NCBI GenBank assembly: GCA_022013695.1
Contig: JAKLPS010000022.1
Span: 67,809 to 117,350, forward strand
From: Weeksellaceae bacterium
Lineage (GTDB): Bacteria > Bacteroidota > Bacteroidia > Flavobacteriales > Weeksellaceae
Length of the DNA: 49,542 bases
Reading direction: 5' to 3'
The notes under the pieces are model-generated. The model was not told the DNA's origin. It was given only the letters and a program-made list of their open reading frames with translations, and did not search any database. The translations under genes and the position numbers were made by a program. Positions within the stretch are counted from its first letter, which is position 1, and each line of letters starts with the position of its first letter. Shown in pieces: positions 26,766 to 35,398 of the stretch.

Positions 26766-27593
26766 CTAAAAAGGAAGATCAGCACTTGCTGAAACCTCAG
26801 AAATCAGCGTCTCCAATAGTTCTGAGAAAAATCGAATCATACTATCTGTAAAATCTTCAGTAAAAATTTTTGCTTCTGCTTGAGGAGAAGTATTGGTTAA
26901 AGGCCCCTCAAGTTTTGATATCAGGTATCTTCCGGAATTCAACCCTACATTAATTTTATAGCCATGGATATAGGAATTTCTCAAAAAATTTACAGTCTCC
27001 ACATAAGTGCGTAGAAAAGAATCATGGTTTAATAAACACTGCACAAAAGGGTTTACATTGCGGTAATTTAATCGAAGAAGTGAATCCAGATAATTAAGAT
27101 ACATCCCTAAAGGCACACTTGGTGGTTTTCTATTCGTATGATGTAATACGACCTTTTTAGTTAGTTTTTCAATAAGGCGTACAATATTCTCAAAAATAGC
27201 AGCCGCTGTAAGAACATAAGTCTGAAACTGATTATCAATGACCTCTTTGTAAAAAACTGCAGTATTAAAAGAGATGCTGGAAGAAAAACCATTAGTATTA
27301 TAATGAAATTGATAGTTAGCTTCAAATGGAAGTCTCGCAGCATTACCCGCAAGAGCTTCTTCATTTAGATCAGCAAAATAGTTATAATGAATAATCTGTA
27401 ATTTTCTTATTCGCTGATTGATAGCAGATAGCAAATCCTCTACCTCGGGGAAAGTAATAATCTTATAATCATTACTGAATTCAGCATTTATTCTTGTTAT
27501 GGTTGAATTATTCTGATGCTGAAGAACTTCCTGAAGTAATTCGGAGTTTTTTTCAGAAAAATCTACCAATTCAATCCTTTTGTTGATTGCCAT
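26766..27593 (-). CDS. HEPN-like helical protein paired with the STAND nuclease
   Basis: 275 aa from the ATG at 27593; an ATG at 27611 in the same frame would overlap the previous gene by 17 bp. It is largely helical. The stretch NFLRNSYIHGYK carries R-N-x3-H (Rx4H; Arg211-His216 counted from the longer start), the catalytic signature of HEPN ribonucleases. No known family was recognised. Its start follows the stop of the 1264-aa gene within two bases, so the two are translated together and probably act together as effector or regulator and sensor. Confidence 0.65.
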   Translation of the reverse strand: MAINKRIELVDFSEKNSELLQEVLQHQNNSTITRINAEFSNDYKIITFPEVEDLLSAINQRIRKLQIIHYNYFADLNEEALAGNAARLPFEANYQFHYNTNGFSSSISFNTAVFYKEVIDNQFQTYVLTAAAIFENIVRLIEKLTKKVVLHHTNRKPPSVPLGMYLNYLDSLLRLNYRNVNPFVQCLLNHDSFLRTYVETVNFLRNSYIHGYKINVGLNSGRYLISKLEGPLTNTSPQAEAKIFTEDFTDSMIRFFSELLETLISEVSASADLPF

Positions 27594-27594
27594 A

Positions 27595-30500
27595 TTAGAA
27601 CCACTTTTCATTGCTTAAATCTAAATCTGTATCCCTATCAATATTATCTTGTATTGTTTTGATAGCCGAACTTAAAAGTTGATGTACTTTGTTAAATTCA
27701 GAGTAATTAGCAATTTTTTTTGTAAAAATTTCTAGCAGTACAATATCTTGTGTAAACGGCTGTCCCGGGGTTCCTATCTGTACCCCCCTATTGGTTAACG
27801 CATAATAGGCTCGCGAAGTAAACAAATCAAGATCACTATTTTCAGCGTTACCATCCTTTCCAAATTCATAAATCATCAGTACAAGGTCAATAAATTTCTC
27901 CTCATTGACGACGAATTCCTCCATAGCTATCAGTAGTTTATTTTGTACCGAAAAACTTGTTTTGTAAGCTATGGATTTTTTCTCAAAAACTTTCTGAAGC
28001 AACACAGGCATGTCTTCGGAAGCAACAAGGTAGCTAAATATAGTTCTTGCGAAATAAAGCATCCTTTGATCTTCCTGCTTTATAAACCAATCCAAAGCTT
28101 TACTAAATAACTCTTCATGAAGGTTTTCAATATTTTCAAACAAACCAGAGGAGTGATTCGGAACAAATTGGACACTTCCGTAAATTCCTTGATCACTTAA
28201 CGTTTTTGTAAAATTGATAAACCTGTCATCAAAATATTTAATCAAGACATCAGTTCCCTCGGTTCTAAGAATCATATTCATCGTTATTTCAATGTCGTAA
28301 GAAATCGAAAACCGATAGGAATGATCTAACAATAATTCCTTTGCTATTGAACACATATCAAGGCGGTTCAAATACATAAAGGTATATTCTGCATTACTTT
28401 GATTACAGTGTTTAAAGAAATCAACGGCTATACCCCTTCCTAAAGAATACTCATGAACAACCAACGAGGGAATCAGCTCTGCAACAGCATAACCAATATT
28501 TTCATTTTTAGAATTAATAATTTTCTTTATCATTACAATCTCCTGCTCAGAAAATTTCTTATCTACATCTCCAGCCAAACTGGAAAAAATCCGTAAAAAA
28601 ATGTTTTCGCTGGAAGTGACCCCAGAATTCAAAAGCTTGTCAATCATTGAAGAATATAAAACATCTTGAGAATCCTTATCTCTTATCGTTCGTAACAAAT
28701 CAGGTGCAATCCTATCAAATAACAAATTGTCTTTTGATAATTGATTGTAAAATGCTGAGAGGAATTCTAGATCGTTTTGTATTATTTCCTGGGTAAACAT
28801 AAATAGACTACCTAATTTATCACCCTTTATGTGATAAGCGTCTGCGAGAGCATCAGCGAGAGCTATAGGCGTACTTTCTGAAACAAGCTCTTTTACTTTG
28901 AGAGCTATATCACCTCTAACTTCTTCATATGATATTCTTTTATTGAAAAAACGCTCTCTTGAAAGTATGCTAATTAAACGCTCCATTAAGGACTTTGGAG
29001 ATAACGCTTCTAGTAGTTGGCCTAACAATTGTGAATGTTGATCTTTTACATCCCATAATTTATAATACTTCAACTGTTCATTAACTATATTTCTCTCTGT
29101 TGTAGTAAATTCAGGTAGTTCTTCTAAAAGAAATAATAAAACCTTAATGACTTCTCCTTCTCCATCGTATGGCGGAGTCTTTCTATAATTGCTGAAAATC
29201 TCACGAGGTACGTCAAGAATATTTTTTAAAATACCAAGTCTGAGTTCTGACGAATTCATATATTTAAAAAAATAGAAGAGATAGTCTATACTACGCTCGC
29301 GAACAGACACAACTTTTTCGTTTTCCGGAACTTTGAAAGTTGACATATTTACCGATAACCTATCATACGAAAGTTCATTAACCATAAACTCAAGCTTTAG
29401 ATATAGACTAAGAATCTGAATATTTAAGGAAATTTCATTCTCCGTAAAATCCGGCTTCGCACTCAACCTGTCAAGAAAGTGACTTTGTCGCTGCATTTTA
29501 AAACCATCATAGAAATCAACTTTTCCCAATTGATAAATTGACTTTAGTACAATCGATACGTCATATCTTTTCTGTATTTCAAACACAGCATCAAACACAA
29601 AATCAAAATTACTACTGTTTAAAAGCAGCAATGAAAGATGTTTTGATATTTCTGTAATTGCTATATTTGATATGGAATTTACTGAAATCTGCTCATTTGA
29701 AGATTCAATAAGCTCTTTTGAAAATAGATTTCCCGGAGTATCAATTTTCTTTATATATTTTAGAACCAGACTTTTTGTTACCTGCGGAAAATGTCCTCCA
29801 ATTTTAAGTATTGTAGAACTTAAATCTAAAAATTGAAAACGATCGTGTATAAAATCAAGAGAATCTAAGTACACTTTTGAAAAAGCAAGAAGAATAGTTT
29901 CCACTTCACTATCATTTACTGAACTGCTTAAATTAATAAGTATGTTTTTTATCTTGTTGTCAAAATGTTTAATCCATTCCGAAAGAGTCTCTGCAACAAT
30001 CTTTGAAAGAACAATATCACTGTAAAGATCCGGTTTAATACTAATTGCCAGGTTACCATCTACAACCCTTTTTTCTATTGAGCATTTATAGATAGTAATA
30101 ATATCCTCATTTTTAAAACCAGTCACAGAGGCAATCTGATTAACCTCTTCTTCTTGTCGGATGTTGACAGGCTCTGTCAAAGCTAAAATATTGATTACAT
30201 CTAAAATTTTAGCTTTGGGATAATCGTATTCTTTGGAGATTTCTGCTGATACTTCCCTGAAATAGTTAGAAACATAATTTTTTAAAAATGAACTGTTTTT
30301 AATCCCTGCTACATTTCCCCTATTGTTTAATGCATTCATCATCGCAACAATAATGATAGGCTTACCATATGAGAACTGAACCAAATCATCGACATATGCC
30401 CTTATTCTTGTACTTCCTAAATAATGAAGAATCAGTTCTTTTGACTCAGAACTTGTTAATGGACGAAGTTCATGAGTTACCATGGCATGCTGATAAATTT

Positions 30501-31389
30501 CCTTTATCAGATAATTGAGATCATCCTTCGCTCTGCTTGTAAGCATTAACTTAATTTTATTGTCACTCCTAAAAGCGATTGCAAATAAATCTGCTATTAT
30601 ATTCTTATCAAATGTATGAGCATCGTCAATCAAAATACAGTGATTCACATCAGAAGAAAGCGCATTTTTTAAGCTGTCATAATTGATATTATGTGAACTC
30701 AAAACCAATAAAACCCAATCTTCATCTTGTAAGTTTTCAAGATCATTAAAAAATTCAAAAACAGCCCTGGTTTTTCCAAGACCCGCCTCTCCTACCAAGC
30801 TGAACATAACTTTGTCTGATTTTATAAAATCAAAAAGGTTACCCTGTAAATCTTCATCCTTGATATAATGATTATTTAAACTTAAAGGCTCAAGAGGAGC
30901 ACTTTTTGTCTGCTGAAAAAAATAGTCACGAAAATATAGAAGTTGCGAAGTGCTGAAACCCTCAGTAAGCCATAGACGAAGAAGTGGATGAGCTACAACT
31001 AAAGTACTAAGCTTGGCGCCTTCCCATATTTGAAAATTAACTGTTCCGTCTGTTAAGTCATTCCACAAATTTTGTATTTGCTTTATCCAGCTAGGAAGTA
31101 GTTCAACATTTGTTATCAAAACATAGTGTGTAACATCCAGTTTCAATTTTTCAATTTCTTTTTGAAGGTCAGACTTCAAACTAGAAAAAGCCACACTGGC
31201 GGGTGTAGATTTAAATTTGTATTGAAATCTCCAATTTTCTTTCTCGCGTATCATTTGTCCATCAATACCTCCATCTCTTCCTTTTGCACTATAAGGAATC
31301 GACTTATGTCCAAATTCAAAGTACAATAAAGAATTGCAAAATTGTGTGAAAACATCTGCATTAAAATGTGACCAATCAACTGTTCTCAT
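27595..31389 (-). CDS. Mrr-like nuclease fused to a STAND-type NTPase (Avs-like defence protein)
   Basis: 1264 aa, no signal peptide. Residues 1-130 resemble a restriction-endonuclease (Mrr/PD-(D/E)xK) fold: GRDGGIDG (Asp39/Asp43) and QYK (Gln56/Lys58). An NTPase follows: Walker A GEAGLGKT (200-207), Walker B HCILIDDAHTF (250-260, Asp255/Asp256) and LMLTSR after it. The long helical C-terminus (about 400-1264) would be the sensor. This order matches Avs-type anti-phage proteins, in which phage protein binding activates the N-terminal nuclease. No close match could be checked. The HEPN-like partner gene follows directly. Confidence 0.78.
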   Translation of the reverse strand: MRTVDWSHFNADVFTQFCNSLLYFEFGHKSIPYSAKGRDGGIDGQMIREKENWRFQYKFKSTPASVAFSSLKSDLQKEIEKLKLDVTHYVLITNVELLPSWIKQIQNLWNDLTDGTVNFQIWEGAKLSTLVVAHPLLRLWLTEGFSTSQLLYFRDYFFQQTKSAPLEPLSLNNHYIKDEDLQGNLFDFIKSDKVMFSLVGEAGLGKTRAVFEFFNDLENLQDEDWVLLVLSSHNINYDSLKNALSSDVNHCILIDDAHTFDKNIIADLFAIAFRSDNKIKLMLTSRAKDDLNYLIKEIYQHAMVTHELRPLTSSESKELILHYLGSTRIRAYVDDLVQFSYGKPIIIVAMMNALNNRGNVAGIKNSSFLKNYVSNYFREVSAEISKEYDYPKAKILDVINILALTEPVNIRQEEEVNQIASVTGFKNEDIITIYKCSIEKRVVDGNLAISIKPDLYSDIVLSKIVAETLSEWIKHFDNKIKNILINLSSSVNDSEVETILLAFSKVYLDSLDFIHDRFQFLDLSSTILKIGGHFPQVTKSLVLKYIKKIDTPGNLFSKELIESSNEQISVNSISNIAITEISKHLSLLLLNSSNFDFVFDAVFEIQKRYDVSIVLKSIYQLGKVDFYDGFKMQRQSHFLDRLSAKPDFTENEISLNIQILSLYLKLEFMVNELSYDRLSVNMSTFKVPENEKVVSVRERSIDYLFYFFKYMNSSELRLGILKNILDVPREIFSNYRKTPPYDGEGEVIKVLLFLLEELPEFTTTERNIVNEQLKYYKLWDVKDQHSQLLGQLLEALSPKSLMERLISILSRERFFNKRISYEEVRGDIALKVKELVSESTPIALADALADAYHIKGDKLGSLFMFTQEIIQNDLEFLSAFYNQLSKDNLLFDRIAPDLLRTIRDKDSQDVLYSSMIDKLLNSGVTSSENIFLRIFSSLAGDVDKKFSEQEIVMIKKIINSKNENIGYAVAELIPSLVVHEYSLGRGIAVDFFKHCNQSNAEYTFMYLNRLDMCSIAKELLLDHSYRFSISYDIEITMNMILRTEGTDVLIKYFDDRFINFTKTLSDQGIYGSVQFVPNHSSGLFENIENLHEELFSKALDWFIKQEDQRMLYFARTIFSYLVASEDMPVLLQKVFEKKSIAYKTSFSVQNKLLIAMEEFVVNEEKFIDLVLMIYEFGKDGNAENSDLDLFTSRAYYALTNRGVQIGTPGQPFTQDIVLLEIFTKKIANYSEFNKVHQLLSSAIKTIQDNIDRDTDLDLSNEKWF

Positions 31390-31611
31390 TCAAATAGTAT
31401 GATTATTAAATTTATCCTAAATATAGATAAATATCCGTACATATTGCTCCTCCAGAAAAGTATAAACTTATTTCTTAATAAACTTAGATTGAAAGTGACT
31501 GTACAGAAATTTTTAATTAATATATCTTGTAGATAATTTTATCTGAATTTTTTATTCCCTATTTTTACTAGGCGCTATAACCACTATAAAACCAGCCAAA
31601 ATCTATAGATT

Positions 31612-32478
31612 ATGTCAACAAAGAAGAATAGATTGGTAATAAAAGGAACCTTACTAACCCATCCGCTAGGCTTTAAGGTTGGTGAAGAAATATTTTCTTC
31701 TCAATTACTGTCTGTCATGAATTCTTGGTATAGTTTTACTTACAATAATTTCGGTGAACCTATCAGGGAACTATCAGTTTTGCAATTGAGGGAATATGGA
31801 AAAATTAAATTAGCATTAAACGGCTATACTAATGATCTGCATAATATTGCAATTAACTATTGCCTGTTCAGGGAAATTGTTGATGATAGAAATGCTGATA
31901 TCCATAAAAGTGATCTCTACTTAACGCTACTTATTGAAAATATCTTTATCAATCTTAGGAGCATCTACGATTTTTTCTACCATTTTATTAAGATTTGTCT
32001 AAATGATGTACAACTCAAACAATATCCGGATAAAGATTCATTAAATAATGCTATTACCTATTCAAAAAAAATTAATAATTTCGAAAAATTACCTCCTGAA
32101 ATAGTCAAATTTCTTGAGTACGTTACTTCTGATTTGGAAGATATTAAAACTATTCGCGACAACATTATTCATAAAGGAAAAGATATAATGCTGACAAGAG
32201 TAGCAGAAAGATTAGTGATGAGAATTCCAATAAAAGATCTTTACTCTAAAGATAATTTACTTCCAAACATCTTAGAAGCTGAGGATTTGAATTACGATGT
32301 CCTGAAGTACTTGGATAAAATTATCAAGATCACTTTTACCAATATGGAAATATTAGCTGAAGTGCTGTTTCATGAAGTTTATCAGTATGAAAATTTTAGA
32401 TATGACCCATATGCAATTACTAACTACTGTATTGACGATTTTAATGACTTTTTAATTTTAGGTCGTAGAATCCAATAA
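31612..32478 (+). CDS. HEPN-like hypothetical protein
   Basis: 288 aa, mostly helical. KTIRDNIIHKGKD (Arg182 to His187) gives the Rx4H motif of HEPN ribonucleases, preceded by long helices such as NIFINLRSIYDFFYHFIK, which supports a HEPN-type bundle. It has no recognised family name. It is divergent from the STAND gene, so it could share regulation with it, or be a separate abortive-infection type toxin. Confidence 0.6.
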   Translation: MSTKKNRLVIKGTLLTHPLGFKVGEEIFSSQLLSVMNSWYSFTYNNFGEPIRELSVLQLREYGKIKLALNGYTNDLHNIAINYCLFREIVDDRNADIHKSDLYLTLLIENIFINLRSIYDFFYHFIKICLNDVQLKQYPDKDSLNNAITYSKKINNFEKLPPEIVKFLEYVTSDLEDIKTIRDNIIHKGKDIMLTRVAERLVMRIPIKDLYSKDNLLPNILEAEDLNYDVLKYLDKIIKITFTNMEILAEVLFHEVYQYENFRYDPYAITNYCIDDFNDFLILGRRIQ

Positions 32479-32630
32479 ATTATTATCATCAAAATGATGG
32501 AAACACTCTGACTTTACTTTTTATTCAAAAATACAGTATTCAGATTAGTTTAGTAAAAGGTCACAAAAATCGCAAAAACTCCCTAAACAGCTCTTTGGTA
32601 GTTTCTTTATTACCCATTTCAATGTAGATA

Positions 32631-33002
32631 CTATTTTAATTCTGAATCAGCTTTTATATTAATAGAAAGAAATTCAGGAACTGCATCATTTAAGTTATCG
32701 TCTATAAAATCAATCCCAGATTCAGTCAACATCCCATCAGGATTCAAACTTTTTAACCACGCAAATTCTTTGATAAAAACCCTGGAAGGTATAAGATGAG
32801 AAGTTTTAAATTTAATAGAATAATTACTCCCATCTTTTTTTGTATCAAAAAAATGATCCGAAGACATTGGTTTATTTCCGTTAGTATCCTTTGTACTCAA
32901 TATACAAGCTAAAAACCTTTCCTCATCTTCGGCTTTCAGAAAAACAATAGGATGCATATGATTTTCACGATCTTTAGCCCAAAAAATTTGTCCTTTTTCC
33001 AT
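32631..33002 (-). CDS. Small hypothetical protein, possibly PemK/MazF-like
   Basis: 123 aa. The opening MEKGQIFWAKDRENHMHPIVFLKAEDEERFLACILST resembles the first strands of PemK/MazF mRNA interferases (G-x-I/V-x-W..., then HP-x-V/I-x-L), but catalytic residues cannot be assigned and the rest is not typical. It follows the 33050-33736 HEPN-like gene after 47 bp, so a toxin-antitoxin-like pair is conceivable. Confidence 0.45.
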   Translation of the reverse strand: MEKGQIFWAKDRENHMHPIVFLKAEDEERFLACILSTKDTNGNKPMSSDHFFDTKKDGSNYSIKFKTSHLIPSRVFIKEFAWLKSLNPDGMLTESGIDFIDDNLNDAVPEFLSINIKADSELK

Positions 33003-33049
33003 TAATTATATTTTTTTTCAATAAATACTTTTAAAAAAACTTCACGTTT

Positions 33050-33736
33050 TTAAATTGGTTTATAGGCAAACATTACCTCTCTCATAAATTGTTCAACATT
33101 TACAATACACTCATCTAAAAAACTGCGATTATATAATTTTATATTATAGAAAGTCGGCTCCGGATTTTGAGATTTTAGTTCAAATCTATTTTCTGCAAAA
33201 GCAGATAAATTCTTAAAATCACTATCCTTAGTTTGAATCATTGCATTTTCATGTACGATTTTATTACGTAAAATTCTTAGACTATTTATAAAGGGCCAGA
33301 GAGAAAATTTTGCGATTTCAATATTCATCGATTTAGACATATATCTTTTAATTTTAACTAAATCATTATGACCTTTCAGATCAGTAATTGAATACATGCT
33401 CTCAGTAGAAGAAGAATGGCTGGTACATATACCTTTTAAATCACTTTCAACATACGAAAACAGTTGAATTATTAATGATTGACGAAACCTCTGAACAAAT
33501 TCTTCTTCTAATTCGTAAAGCTGGTCATAGGTCATGTGGAGAGGAGACCGGAAATGGTCATGATTTTCATTTGAATTTTTATACTGATTATATTTATCTG
33601 TTAGAACTTTTTTTTGTTCATTAAAATTATCTTCAATTAGCTTGAGGTAATTTTTAAAAGAGATCATACTTAGTTCTACATAAAATAAATCTCCACCATC
33701 GAAGGCGAATTTGGTGTATGATTCGTTATCCATCAT
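33050..33736 (-). CDS. HEPN-like protein
   Basis: 228 aa. The core SLRILRNKIVHENA (Arg157 to His162) has the Rx4H motif in the form RN-x3-H seen in RiboL-PSP-type HEPN proteins. Helices around VQRFRQSLIIQLFSYVESDLKGIC fit the bundle. The 47 bp to the small downstream gene suggest co-transcription. It could be a toxin, or an inactive structural HEPN. Confidence 0.65.
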   Translation of the reverse strand: MMDNESYTKFAFDGGDLFYVELSMISFKNYLKLIEDNFNEQKKVLTDKYNQYKNSNENHDHFRSPLHMTYDQLYELEEEFVQRFRQSLIIQLFSYVESDLKGICTSHSSSTESMYSITDLKGHNDLVKIKRYMSKSMNIEIAKFSLWPFINSLRILRNKIVHENAMIQTKDSDFKNLSAFAENRFELKSQNPEPTFYNIKLYNRSFLDECIVNVEQFMREVMFAYKPI

Positions 33737-33835
33737 AATAATTGGTTTTGTTCTTAAATTTACAATTTTTTATTGATAAGTCTCTTACAAAACCTTTTAA
33801 CAGTCAGCATAGTCACAAAAAAACATTTAATTAAT

Positions 33836-34450
33836 CTATATTTTATTAATTAATCGAAATGTCAGATTAATTCGTTCTTTCATTGGTATAGTAGATTTGG
33901 AAATCCGATGTTCCCAATGTTCCTGAAGATCACCTTTCATAATAAGCAACGAACCGTTCGGAAGAGGTAGACTATATTTGCTCTGATGATGGTCTTTTTT
34001 TCTGAAATCAAAGTTTCTGGTCTGACCGAGGCTGATAGATGCAATAACAGGTCTTTTTCCATATCTGCTTTCCTTATCTCTATGCCAAGCTACCGAATCA
34101 TTTTGGTCACGATAAAGGTTTAATAGAACCCCATTGAACCTATAACCGAATTCTTGTTCAATTTTTTCTTTTAATGCCAGCAACTCCGCACTCCAGGGAT
34201 TGGTACTTGAAGTATTACTATCAGCCGATTCATAAGATTTTTTGTCATCACCATACCAGGCGGTTAGTCGTGGGGTTATGACTGTCTTATCATACATTTT
34301 CTGGGTACGTTGTTCCCATGGAGCCGTTCTAAACAGATGGTCTTTTAATCGATCCGCCTCTTCCCTGCTCAAGAAATTTTCTTTGTATTCCAAAAGGTCT
34401 TTTGGAAACTCGTAAAATTCTTCAGTATCAAATAAACTCAACTGGCTCAT
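33836..34450 (-). CDS. alkB: AlkB-like 2-oxoglutarate/Fe(II) dioxygenase for DNA dealkylation
   Basis: 204 aa. The family signature is complete: WHRD (His123, Asp125) and EHRI (His181) bind iron, and RINLTFR (Arg193, Arg199) binds 2-oxoglutarate. Substrate-facing TPRLTAWYGD and GVLLNLYRD match ALKBH2/3-type and bacterial AlkB proteins. It removes 1-methyladenine and 3-methylcytosine by oxidation. It lies close to the S24 repressor and the two damage polymerases in the same orientation as the repressor, so it belongs functionally to the DNA-damage cassette. Confidence 0.93.
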   Translation of the reverse strand: MSQLSLFDTEEFYEFPKDLLEYKENFLSREEADRLKDHLFRTAPWEQRTQKMYDKTVITPRLTAWYGDDKKSYESADSNTSSTNPWSAELLALKEKIEQEFGYRFNGVLLNLYRDQNDSVAWHRDKESRYGKRPVIASISLGQTRNFDFRKKDHHQSKYSLPLPNGSLLIMKGDLQEHWEHRISKSTIPMKERINLTFRLINKI

Positions 34451-34566
34451 TGCAATTTTCTTTTAAAATATTTTTCTTTATGCCGTCCAACTTCTATGGG
34501 ATATTTTTTTCATCATTTGTGTTTTCAATTTCCTTTTTGGGAAGGTCTTTAATAAACAGACTATGT

Positions 34567-35343
34567 TTAAAAACCAGAAACCTTATTTTCCAAGTTTAGA
34601 ATCGTTGTCTTCAAATCCCCAATCATCATTTTTAAATTGGCATAATCCGGCATTAAAGGTTTATAGTCTTTAGGTAAAATTCCCATTACATAACTCCATA
34701 TTTCAACTATATCCCCTAATGCAATGTCATAAGGTTCATAAAATAAATTATCAGCTGCTACCGTAATTGATTTTTTATTTCTCTTTAAAAATGTCTTATA
34801 AGTGATACCTTCCCTAGTCACAAAAACATAATCCTTATCAAGTTTGAGGTCATCCAGTTTTTCAACATATTCTCCGATGATTATCGATTGATCGGCAAAA
34901 GGTGGCATTGAATCGCCGTCTGCCAGAAAGCCTCTGTATTTTCCATTTTTTAAAAATGGCAGAAGAATCCTCATAAGTTTTTCAATATAGCCAGGGTCAT
35001 TGAAGCCTTTCAAATAACCCATTGAAGCTTTTTGTGGAACGATCTCAATGTAATTATTACCATCCTTATCCACAACAATAGGTAGGACTACCCGATTATT
35101 GGGCAAATTCAAAATATCATCAATTGGATATTTTCTAATGTCAACAGTAACTAAAAGATCAATGCTGATATTGTAGTATTTGGAGATTCTTATCAACACA
35201 TCAATTGGCGGTTCTGCCTTTTCATACTCATAAGAAACATATCTCGATCTGGTAAGAATGAGTTCATCCGCCAGCTTCTGCTGCGTTAGATTTTTCTTAC
35301 CTCTTAAAAACACGATGTTATCTGCAAAAATTGACATTGTCAT
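34567..35343 (-). CDS. S24-family (LexA/UmuD-like) repressor
   Basis: 258 aa. The N-terminal XRE helix-turn-helix spans about 8-65 (LTQQKLADELILTRSRYVSYEYEKAEP). The C-terminal peptidase S24 fold has the dyad Ser145 (GDSMPPF) and Lys183 (TYKTFL). Such repressors cleave themselves when RecA filaments form. The start overlaps a 19-bp palindrome (35337-35355), so it probably represses itself and the divergent polymerase genes, an element-borne version of SOS control. A downstream ATG (35337) is an alternative start. Confidence 0.9.
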   Translation of the reverse strand: MTMSIFADNIVFLRGKKNLTQQKLADELILTRSRYVSYEYEKAEPPIDVLIRISKYYNISIDLLVTVDIRKYPIDDILNLPNNRVVLPIVVDKDGNNYIEIVPQKASMGYLKGFNDPGYIEKLMRILLPFLKNGKYRGFLADGDSMPPFADQSIIIGEYVEKLDDLKLDKDYVFVTREGITYKTFLKRNKKSITVAADNLFYEPYDIALGDIVEIWSYVMGILPKDYKPLMPDYANLKMMIGDLKTTILNLENKVSGF

Positions 35344-35355
35344 AATTTATGACAA
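35337..35355. promoter_or_regulatory. Probable operator of the S24 repressor
   Basis: TTGTCATAATTTATGACAA: a perfect palindrome with 9-bp arms around one base, over the repressor's start codon and probable transcription start, and 43 bp upstream of dinB. Confidence 0.75.
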
Positions 35356-35363
35356 CAAATATA
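35356..35363 (-). promoter_or_regulatory. Promoter -7 element of the S24 repressor
   Basis: TATATTTG on the minus strand fits the Bacteroidota TAnnTTTG element. Transcription would start inside the palindrome, leaving a leader of only a few bases. Confidence 0.5.
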
Positions 35364-35386
35364 CGCATTTTGTTTAAAAACGTGAC

Positions 35387-35394
35387 TAAGTTTG
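35387..35394 (+). promoter_or_regulatory. Promoter -7 element of dinB
   Basis: TAAGTTTG fits TAnnTTTG, four bases before the dinB ATG, so the mRNA would be leaderless or nearly so. Confidence 0.5.
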
Positions 35395-35398
35395 CAAT

